NCBI GenBank assembly: GCA_003290165.1
Contig: QNQO01000527.1
Span: forward strand, 372,001-436,000
Direction of reading: 5' to 3'
Source: Berberis thunbergii
Taxonomy: Eukaryota > Streptophyta > Magnoliopsida > Ranunculales > Berberidaceae
Length of the DNA stretch: 64,000 nt
The position numbers and the translations under genes are program-made. The notes under the pieces are model-generated. The model did not search any database. It worked only from the letters and a program-made list of their open reading frames with translations, and was not told the origin of the DNA. Of the stretch, positions 57,159 to 64,000 are shown one piece after another; position 1 is the stretch's first letter, and each line of letters starts with the position of its first letter.

Positions 57159-58114
57159 TCACTGGTTCCTGTGATGCACTTATCCAACAGACTATTGCCA
57201 ATCTCTCTTTGCGGTTCTCCCTGAAAGATTTGGGTCCTCTGCACTACTTCCTCGGTATTGAAGCCTCTCGCACATCCTCTGGTCTTCATTTCTCTCAACG
57301 AAAATATATCCAGGATTTGCTTTTCAAAACTAAAATGGATGAGGCAAAGCCTGTTAGCACTCCAATGTCGTCTACTGAGACTATTCTCCTTCATGATGGT
57401 TTTCCTGCTTGTGATGCTACTGAATATAGGCGGGTCCTTGGCTCGCTTCAATATTTGTCTCTTACCCGACCAGATGTCTCATTTGTTGTTAACAGGCTCG
57501 CACAATACATGCATCAGCCATCTACTGCTCATTGGGCTGCTGTGAAACGTGTTCTTCGTTATCTCAAAGGTACTGTGGACTATGGCATGTTTCTCCGCTC
57601 TCACTCTTCCTTATCACTACATGCCTACGCTGATGCTGATTATGCTGGCAATAAGGATGATTATTCCTCCACTTCTGCCTATGTTATCTTTCTTGGTCCT
57701 AATCCTGTCAGTTGGAGTTCCAAGAAACAATCAACAATTGCCAGGTCCACTACAGAAGCAGAATACCGTGCCATTGCGTCTACTACTGCTGAAGTTAACT
57801 GGCTCACTCATCTCCTTCAGGAACTTGGTATTGTTCTTCCTGCTGTTCCCACAGTCTATTGTGATAATGTAGGAGCAACATATGTATGTGCGAATTCTGT
57901 TTTTCATTCTCGTATGAAACATATCGCCATTGATTTTCACTTCATTCGAGATCAAATTACCAAAAATCAACTTCGGGTTACGCATGTTCGTACTGCTGAT
58001 CAGTTAGCTGACTCTCTAACGAAGCCCTTAGCCAGAACATTGTTTCAATCTCATCGTTCCAAGCTGAACATTCTTCCAAATGTCTTGCGCTTGCGGGGGC
58101 ATGATAGCACGTGA
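57041..58114 (+). CDS. Copia RT C-terminus and RNase H
   Basis: Open for 357 codons. It reads RT from the LATGFSASRCDTSLFI block through LYLLVYVNDIIITG, where the active-site YVDD is YVND, then KDLGPLHYFLGIE and GSLQYLSLTRPDVSF. RNase H follows (YADADYAG, SWSSKKQSTIARSTTEAEYR, YCDNVGATYV, IDFHFIRDQI and RTADQLADSLTKPL). No methionine start of its own is expected. In the parent element this was part of the pol polyprotein, here out of frame with gag-protease because of the deletion. Confidence 0.9.
   Translation: MHTFLLATGFSASRCDTSLFIRTTTSDTLYLLVYVNDIIITGSCDALIQQTIANLSLRFSLKDLGPLHYFLGIEASRTSSGLHFSQRKYIQDLLFKTKMDEAKPVSTPMSSTETILLHDGFPACDATEYRRVLGSLQYLSLTRPDVSFVVNRLAQYMHQPSTAHWAAVKRVLRYLKGTVDYGMFLRSHSSLSLHAYADADYAGNKDDYSSTSAYVIFLGPNPVSWSSKKQSTIARSTTEAEYRAIASTTAEVNWLTHLLQELGIVLPAVPTVYCDNVGATYVCANSVFHSRMKHIAIDFHFIRDQITKNQLRVTHVRTADQLADSLTKPLARTLFQSHRSKLNILPNVLRLRGHDST
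58090..58101 (+). promoter_or_regulatory. Polypurine tract of the young copia element
   Basis: CTTGCGGGGGCA immediately before the 3' LTR. Confidence 0.8.
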
Positions 58115-58312
58115 TTTAGGCTATATATCAGCACAACTATCATTTAGTTAGTCTATTGCAAATCGTGTACATTGTGCATTACTATGTGGCTGTGAGGGTC
58201 CTATTTTATCTCCATATTTGTAGGCCACTACTGCTATCTCTTTGTATATATATTACTTGAGTCTGTTATGAATAAAAAGGAGCATTTTAATATTTATCTC
58301 TAATATTCATTA
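58102..58312 (+). repeat. 3' LTR of the young copia element
   Basis: 211 bp, same ends as the 5' LTR. Confidence 0.92.
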
Positions 58313-58317
58313 GTAGC

Positions 58318-58943
58318 CAACGTGTAGGTGTTGATATCATACTGAGGTTCACATATGACATGTCAAGGTATTTCAAAGAAGAGAGACTGGAGAGCCAATG
58401 GAGGTTGTCACATCGAGACCAAGAACTGCGAAGATTGAGATAGTGCAAGCTTGAAAGGTTTCCCAATGATGGAGGAACTGATCCTCCAAAGTGGGTGTTA
58501 GAGAGATCCAGATATTTTAATTTGTGTAGCGAACTGATGAATGTTGGAACTGGACTTCCACTGAAAATGCCAAAGCTGAAGTCCAAATGTTGTAAATGTT
58601 TCAGTTCAAGCAGAGAAGGATTTATCTCACCTCCCAATTGTGACCTCTCACCAGAAAACCTATTCCTTCCAAGATCAACTTTGATGACACGTCGAGTCAT
58701 GTTGCTACAGCTTATCCCTTTCCAAGTGCAGCAATCTTCACCACCCCAAGAAGAGAGAGCATCGGAAGGACTAGTGAAGCCTTCTTTAAACTTTAGCAGG
58801 GCTTCTCTCTCACTCTGTAGACAAATAACATTGTCTTCATTACAAAAAGAGAATTTAATGGTTTCCAGGTATGGAAAACTCAACAACACCAGAAACACAG
58901 TGGAGATTCTCATTGCAACACTGCTAGTGCATCCAGCTCTCAC
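58318..58943 (-). pseudogene. LRR receptor-like protein, N-terminal part
   Basis: Starts at 58943 with a hydrophobic signal peptide (VFLVLLSFPYL). Next comes the LRR N-terminal cap CLQSEREALLKFKEGF with the paired-cysteine DCCTWKGISC, and then repeats such as LKYLDLSNTHFGGSVPPSLG. The reading reaches ...TPTRWL at the copia insertion. Its continuation, LPHVSML, begins at 55143. Without the insertion and one duplicated GTAGC the frame joins exactly. A start eleven codons downstream is also possible. A possible TATA box (TATATAA on the minus strand, 59020-59026) lies about 80 bases upstream. Confidence 0.88.
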
Positions 58944-59019
58944 AAACCTTCTCTAAATATAGCAATTGCTTCTTTGTTGTGATGTTTAACTAGAAATCTG
59001 AGGTTAATGGCAAGTCCTC

Positions 59020-59026
59020 TTATATA
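59020..59026 (-). promoter_or_regulatory. Candidate TATA box of the receptor-like gene
   Basis: TATATAA on the minus strand, about 77 bases before the ATG at 58943, a usual plant spacing when the leader is short. Confidence 0.5.
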
Positions 59027-59116
59027 ATTATTACTCCTTAAAAGAAAAGGAATGAGATCACTTACATGGTCATCACCATGACTCTCATTTTATATTTGTT
59101 GTCGAATATTTTGACT

Positions 59117-59249
59117 AAAAACGAGTGACCAATGTTAGTCTTTGTGTGTGCCCACTAAACAAGAAGCTTTAGATTCCAGGTCAAAAACGAGTGACCAGTG
59201 TTAGTCTTTGCGTGTGCCCACTAAACAAGAAGCTTTAGATTCCAGGTCA
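59117..59249. repeat. 66-bp direct tandem duplication
   Basis: The segment from AAAAACGAGTGACC to GATTCCAGGTC occurs twice back to back with two substitutions visible. Located upstream of the receptor-like gene. Confidence 0.9.
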
Positions 59250-59528
59250 ATTTTAGTTGCTAGAAGTCCATATATTGATCATTTTTTATCCATTCCATTC
59301 AAGGAACTTGTTGAAGAATGTTAATATTCAACTGAAAGAGTCATAGAAAAAAAAGAGGTATTATAATACTTTTAGGGAAGTCAAGTCTACCATGTCATGA
59401 GAGAAAAATTATATAATAAAGTGAAGTTTACCTCATTAGAGAATAAATAATATGTACTATTCAATAAGGCGCGTGCACCGTGTTAATAATTATCTTAGGC
59501 ACTTACGTTTCCATGTTTGCCTTAATAT
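59250..59528. other. Upstream spacer, nothing recognised
   Basis: AT-rich, no feature found. Confidence 0.4.
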
Positions 59529-59861
59529 TTAATTAAGGTAAAGGACTACTAATGACTTTCCCTTTGGGCCTTCTACTCTGATAACACAACATGCCTGGAT
59601 GGTACCAGGCACGTGGTTGGCTTGAAAAAAAAAAAAAAAAAGTTGACCAGGTAGCGTAGTAAGACTCATAGTCTTATCTTCTTCACTTTCTTCATTCTCA
59701 TCTTCATCATCTGACGATATACTCCCGTTGCTCCTCTTCTTCAAACTACTACTATTCTCGGCCTCCACTTCCAACCACATCCTCTGCATTCGAGCTGTAA
59801 AAATCATTTGCAGCTCATTGTAAAACGGGAATTGCTGCTGCCTCATCGCGACATCTTCCAT
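59529..59861 (-). pseudogene. Acidic reading frame with a poly-T insertion
   Basis: Starts MEDVAMRQQQFPFYNELQMI, then an acidic run (DDEDENEESEEDK). It looks like the C-terminal part of a plant nuclear or transcription-factor-like protein, but I cannot name the family. After LPGQ the frame runs into a poly-T/poly-A tract (59624-59641) and a palindrome-bearing repeat, so the natural end has probably been replaced by an insertion. Confidence 0.35.
59570..59665 (-). mobile_element. Short repeat with A-tract, copy 1
   Basis: Contains TGCCTGGATGGTACCAGGCA and an adjacent run of about 18 A. A related sequence lies at 60303-60400 on the opposite strand. SINE-like or MITE-like; unclassified. Confidence 0.4.
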
Positions 59862-60300
59862 TGTCTCACTTCCCTACATAAAATTACACCAAAAATCTTT
59901 ACCTTATAAACACCAAAACTCTTCCATTGTCTCACTTCCCAACACCAGCATTAAGATTATGAAAGGCAGCATAGTGAGCATTCCCATTCCTAGATTCACT
60001 AATAGGAAGCCAAGCATCATGTGGGTTCAACTTGGTGAGATGATGGGGTGAGTATTTCTGAGGTGGAGAGTTTTGGGGTGGTTAGGATGGAGACTAGCTC
60101 TGCCTCTAGTCTCTCCTCCATTTCAGTTCACTCTCTCTTAGAACTCTGATGGAGGTCTGGGTTTTGGTTAGTGTGTTTTGCTTGGTTTTATGTGTTGGAA
60201 GAGAAATCACTGGGAGAGTGGAGTGAAGAGGAGAATGTGGACTCTGTTTTGCTTGCTTGGTTTAGCTCTGCCTCTGGTCTCTCCTCCTTATGTGTGTTTG
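59862..60300. other. Spacer with a small duplication
   Basis: CTTCCATTGTCTCACTTCCC appears at about 59853 and again at about 59921. CTAGTCTCTCCTCC/CTGGTCTCTCCTCC phrases recur at 60105 and 60275. No gene recognised. Confidence 0.4.
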
Positions 60301-60302
60301 CT

Positions 60303-60400
60303 TGGTTTTTTTTTTTTTTTTTGGCTTTTGATGCCACCTAATGAAGTGGCACGTGCCTGGTACCATCCAGGCAGGGTAACACCAGGTAGTTAGCAAGACT
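60303..60400 (+). mobile_element. Short repeat with T-tract, copy 2
   Basis: A run of about 18 T followed by GTGCCTGGTACCATCCAGGCA and ACCAGGTAG...AGCAAGACTC. It shares these parts with copy 1 at 59570-59665. Confidence 0.4.
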
Positions 60401-62399
60401 CCTGATAACATGATACATTGAGTCCACTAGAGAATATTTTTTTAAGAGGAATTAGTCGACAATCTCCAAAGTGTTTATATGTATCTTGATGTTGTAAAAA
60501 ACTCCTCTAATTATGCCATATCATCTTCATTGCATTGCAGAATCCAGTTGCAAAACCTAGTTCCCTAGCCTCACACCAAATACAACCCTTTGGAAATCAA
60601 CAATTTCAACCCTTTTGATATCAACAAATTTGCTTGTTACTACTGCAGTTGCATTGCGGGTCATAAGCTCACAATACTCCTTCTTGATTTTGTTAATTCT
60701 TCCGTTCATAAACCTATTATACAAATCATAAGGGTGTTTGACATTTTATATAAAAGACAACTGAGATTTACCTAAATATAAGAATCTAACGGATCGCATA
60801 GAAATTAAAACACTAAGAGATAAATTTCATCTAATGGTTGAAACATAAAGTTAGCTTTTATGTCTTACCGTCAATCATCATCAATAAGAGTGCATGGGTT
60901 TAATTCTCATACCCAACATTTTGATATTTATTTATTTTCTTCAATTGTTAATGGTGGTGATTAATTATGTAAGTATGAAAGATGAAAACTTAAGGGTGAT
61001 AATGTTTTGACAAGTTTTAAGTTTTTAGCATGCCAACAACATGGAGAATACTCTAGTCTATATTACAATCAGAATGTTGTTTTATTATTCATTGTTACAA
61101 ATCAAAATGTTGTTTTACTATTCATTGTTGGCTGAGGCAAACTAAGGATTGGAGACCAAATATGGATAGGATTGAAAGTTGGGAAATGTATTGATGGTTG
61201 AGATTAATTTCTTATGATGGCATGTTCATAAATATAAAACATGTATAAGGGCAAAGAAAATGAAAAATTTTGAAAGTTGTTGGTGGAATGTACATGTGGC
61301 GGAGAGAGAAAGTATTGTGTTTTCTTTTTTAAGTTGTCGCACTTCGGTAAACTTGGTACCGTTGAAATTCAATTTTGTAGATTTTTCCACAAAACAAATG
61401 ATCAACACAAATATTAAAAGTTTCATAATATGTATTTGTACCACTTAAAATTTCATAATATGTATTTGTATTATTAAAACATGCAAGTATTATTTTATTT
61501 TCATGCCTATGTACAATATTTTTGAAAGAAATAGACATATATTTAATGAACATTCAAACAAAGATCCCAAACATTTAATCGATTATAAATTTAATCAAGT
61601 TTAACTCTAAAAAATTAATTTACATTCTAAAATATGATTTATTTTATGAAATTGACTGAGGGCAATAGTGGTGAGGGTGTTAGCGCATGATAATTAGCAG
61701 AAAAAGTTTATGTGGAGTGCTAGCGGCACGGGTAATATGTTAGTCTATATTACAATTCAGAATAGTATTTTATTATTCATTATTGACTGGGACAAGCTAA
61801 GAATTGATGATAAAAGATGGTTAGGATTGGAATTTAGGAAATGTCTTGAGGGAAAGGATTGTGATTTCATTTTTTGAGTTAATTTTGGTTTCCTGATTTC
61901 GAGAAATATTTCATTGTGTAAAAGAAACAACATAAAAATTTCGAGGATAAATAAAATATATAATGAATTTCAATAGTATATTAAATAGGTGAAAAAATAA
62001 TATACAAGTAAATAAATGTATTAAACACATTAATGAAACCAAAATATGTATAATTAGAAAACAAGGGTAGTTTAAAAAATCAATATATAAGTAGAAGAAG
62101 TGATAATTAAGAAATTAGAGAGTGATTTCAAAAATCAATAAATAATAAGAATAAATGATACATAGAAGAAAAAACTCGAAATTTTTGAAACAATCCTGAA
62201 AATTTTCGAAAAAATCCTTAAAACGTAAATTTTAGTAGCTGCATTTGTATTTTTATGAAAAAAACTTCGAAAAATTTCAAAAAAACCCTTGAAAAAATGT
62301 AATATTTTCTTTTGCCTTTTTCTATTAGTAATTTCAAAAAAACGAAAAATTTGACGAAATTTCGTATAATTTCGCAAAATCACTATCTTTGGTATAGTT
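60401..62399. other. AT-rich intergenic region with diverged repeats
   Basis: A segment at about 61050-61200 (TATATTACAATCAGAATG...TTTTATTATTCATTGTT) recurs diverged at 61735-61860. 62160-62390 is rich in GAAAATTTCGAAAA-type phrases. Open frames here are AT-rich chance frames. Confidence 0.45.
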
Positions 62400-62534
62400 T
62401 TGAGATTCATTTCCTATTATATTTTAGAATACTATTTTTTTAGAGTCAAACTCAATTTAGAATTGATTGAATGTTTGGAGACATTGTTTGAATGTTCAAT
62501 AAAATGTTCGTCCGTTTCTTTGAAAAATATTATA

Positions 62535-63122
62535 GATGAGCAATTTCAAGTAGCTGTTGTAATAGACAAATTGCCCCCTAGCTGGAAACATTTTAAGAAT
62601 GTCCTTAGGCATAAAACCAAAGAGTTTTCCCTAGAAAGCCTGATTACCCGACTTCGAATTGAGGAGGAAGCCAGAAAAAACAATCAGAAAGATGAAGTTC
62701 TGATTATTTCAAACCCGAATAAATCTACCCCTGTGGATCTGAAACCTAGTGGAAAGAACGTGAAAAATCAGAGTCACAATAAAAATCGAAACAATCAGAA
62801 CCGGGACAACCAGAACCGCAACCAAAAGAATCAAAATCCTCCGCAAAATCAGAATGGACAAAAACACCCCTCAAGGACTAAATCAACACAGTTCCTATGC
62901 TACACCTATGGTAGGCCAGGACATATGGCCAGGAACTACTTGAACCGATCTCGTCCTGCACTTCAAGCGAACCTAACCGAAGAACTTATTTCCATGATCT
63001 CTGAGTTCAACTTTGTTGGTGGATCCGAGTGTTGGTGGGTTGTCACTGGTGCTTCTCGACATGTCTGCTATGATCGAGAAATGTTCAAGTCCTATTCTGA
63101 AGCTGAGGCCAAGAAAGTGTAG
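62535..63122 (+). pseudogene. Copia gag C-terminal part and protease start
   Basis: Reads [20 protein letters not shown] and [21 protein letters not shown] long Asn/Gln-rich basic stretch follows, then a knuckle decayed to [14 protein letters not shown]. The protease block [12 protein letters not shown] shows the catalytic aspartate changed to valine (usual WWVDTGATRHVC). Ends at a TAG after AEAKKV. Confidence 0.75.
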
Positions 63123-63731
63123 TTGGGTGATTCCCACTTCACTATCGTTGTTGGAACTGGAGTAGTAGAACTTAAGTTTTCCTCTGGAAAGACTGTTATC
63201 CTGAAAGATGTTATGCTACCTTTTGAACTTAGTCTCTGGTTAACTTCTACTCCAGAGATGAGAAATAACTTAGTCTCTGGTTACCTTCTGAACAAGGCTG
63301 GGTTTGGTCAAATTATAGGGGCTGATTTATATACTATCACAAAGAATAATGTATTTGTGGGGAAAGGGTATGCTACTGATGGAATGTTTAAGTTAAATGT
63401 TGATGCGAATAAAATTTCTAGTTCTGCTTACATGTTGTGTACTTTTAATATTTGCCATGCTAGACTCTGTCATGTTAATAAGCGTATTATTAAAAACATG
63501 AGTAACTTAGGACTAATTCCAAAATTGTCCTTTAATGATTTTGAAAAGTGCAACTATTGTAGTCAAGCTAAGATAACCAAAACACCACATAAATCTGTTG
63601 TTAGAGAATCTGAACCCATAGATTTGATACACTCAGATATATGTGAACTTGATGGTATTTTGAGTAGAAATGGAAAACTTTATTTTATTACGTTTATTGA
63701 TGATTGTTCTGATTATACCTTTGTCTACTAA
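63123..63731 (+). pseudogene. Copia protease end, pre-integrase and integrase start
   Basis: Reads GDSHFTIVVGTGVVELKFSS, LKDVMLPFE then MRNNLVSGYLLNKAGF. The pre-integrase finger follows (ARLCHVNKRIIKNM ... KCNYCSQAKITKTPHK) and then the integrase start IDLIHSDICELDG...FITFIDDCS. A small repeated phrase (TTAGTCTCTGGTTA) near 63230 and 63273 marks a local duplication. Ends in TAA. Confidence 0.75.
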
Positions 63732-64000
63732 ATGAAATATAAGAGTGAAGCCTTTGACATGTTTAAATTATTTTTAACCGAAGTTGAAAATCAATATAAT
63801 AGAAAGATAAAGAGACTTAGGAGTGATAGAGGCACTGAATATGACAACAGTACTTTCATAGAGTTCTATAATTCTCAAGGAATTATTCATGAAACAACTG
63901 CACCGTATTCTCCTGAGATGAATGGCAAAGCTGAAAGGAAAAATAAAACTCTTACTGAGTTAGTAGTTGTCATTCTACTTAACTCCGGTGCTGCATCGCA
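63732..64000 (+). pseudogene. Copia integrase core, cut by window edge
   Basis: After the stop the same frame continues with KIKRLRSDRGTEYDN (second catalytic Asp) and TAPYSPEMNGKAERKNKTL (catalytic Glu block), to the end of the window. Confidence 0.75.

Larger units (their letters stand above)
55144..58312 (+). mobile_element. Young Ty1/copia element, deleted in integrase/RT
   Basis: LTRs of 212 and 211 bp differ at three places by eye (one T indel, two substitutions). Perfect 5-bp target duplication GTAGC (55139-55143 and 58313-58317). The primer site abuts the 5' LTR and a CTTGCGGGGGCA polypurine tract abuts the 3' LTR. It encodes gag, protease and the end of RT plus RNase H. Integrase and most of RT are deleted, so it must have been mobilised by a related complete copy. 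The LTR ends in TTCATTA, giving TG...TA termini instead of TG...CA. Inserted in the LRR receptor-like gene in antisense orientation. Confidence 0.92.
62400..64000 (+). mobile_element. Decayed Ty1/copia element, right end outside window
   Basis: Gag, protease, pre-integrase and integrase core in order with in-frame stops at 63120 and 63729. No 5' LTR is found upstream, and gag begins part-way, so it is 5' truncated or its leader is unrecognisable. Confidence 0.75.

Noticed and set aside
56457..57451. Minus-strand frames across the young copia element
   Set aside because: Shadows of the gag-protease and RT frames on the plus strand.
62135..62410. Minus-strand Phe/Lys-rich frame
   Set aside because: AT-rich repetitive GAAAATTTCGAAAA sequence; composition alone explains it.

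Overview
The window is nuclear DNA of a flowering plant, most likely a eudicot. One ordinary host gene can be assembled in full. It has eleven exons with GT-AG introns and encodes a chloroplast HAD-family hydrolase close to Arabidopsis At4g39970. Nearly everything else is transposable elements nested in one another. A receptor-like protein gene is broken by a recent retrotransposon, and one large CACTA transposon carries pieces of several unrelated host genes. No rRNA, tRNA, CRISPR array or bacterial-type operon was seen.

Layout. 1-8780: old, decayed Ty1/copia sequence with LTRs at 517-842, 2575-2909 (reversed) and 7099-7431, a LINE inside the integrase (about 3981-5770), and a large inverted repeat (2575-3450 against 6553-7431). 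9704-24917: a minus-strand Ty1/copia element, split between protease and integrase by an 11.2 kb Ty3/gypsy Tat-like element (12006-23158, LTRs of about 692 bp, target duplication acatt/acagt). That gypsy element keeps gag and a protease remnant, shows no polymerase, and has 132-bp tandem repeats, a 1.67 kb duplication and a long antisense reading region. 26100-38519: the HAD hydrolase gene, whose intron 6 is 10.3 kb because it holds a small LTR retrotransposon. That retrotransposon's 5' LTR was invaded by a CACTA-type MITE, then a hAT MITE, and by a second Tat-like gypsy element.

38777-49954: a CACTA element (target duplication TAC) starting 258 bp after the HAD stop codon. It carries exon-intron pieces of AMP deaminase, phototropin, a plasma-membrane proton ATPase and a PDR/ABCG transporter, all on the minus strand, and a likely serine carboxypeptidase-like first exon on the plus strand. 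I see no transposase, so it looks like a non-autonomous gene-capturing (Pack-type) element. 50272-52016 is a PIF/Harbinger-like element (TAA duplication) and 52121-52652 a hAT MITE (duplication gtgcgaaa).

52983-58943: a leucine-rich-repeat receptor-like protein gene on the minus strand, split by a 3.17 kb copia element (55144-58312, duplication gtagc). Its two LTRs differ at only three positions by eye, so the insertion is young. The copia itself lacks integrase and most of the reverse transcriptase. 59-62.4 kb is AT-rich intergenic DNA with short repeats and one unassigned acidic reading frame. 62400-64000 is the gag-protease-integrase part of another decayed copia element running off the right edge.

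Most genes here do not work together. What links them is transposon activity: insertion inside introns, inside one another, and inside a defence-type receptor gene, plus copying of host exons by a transposon.
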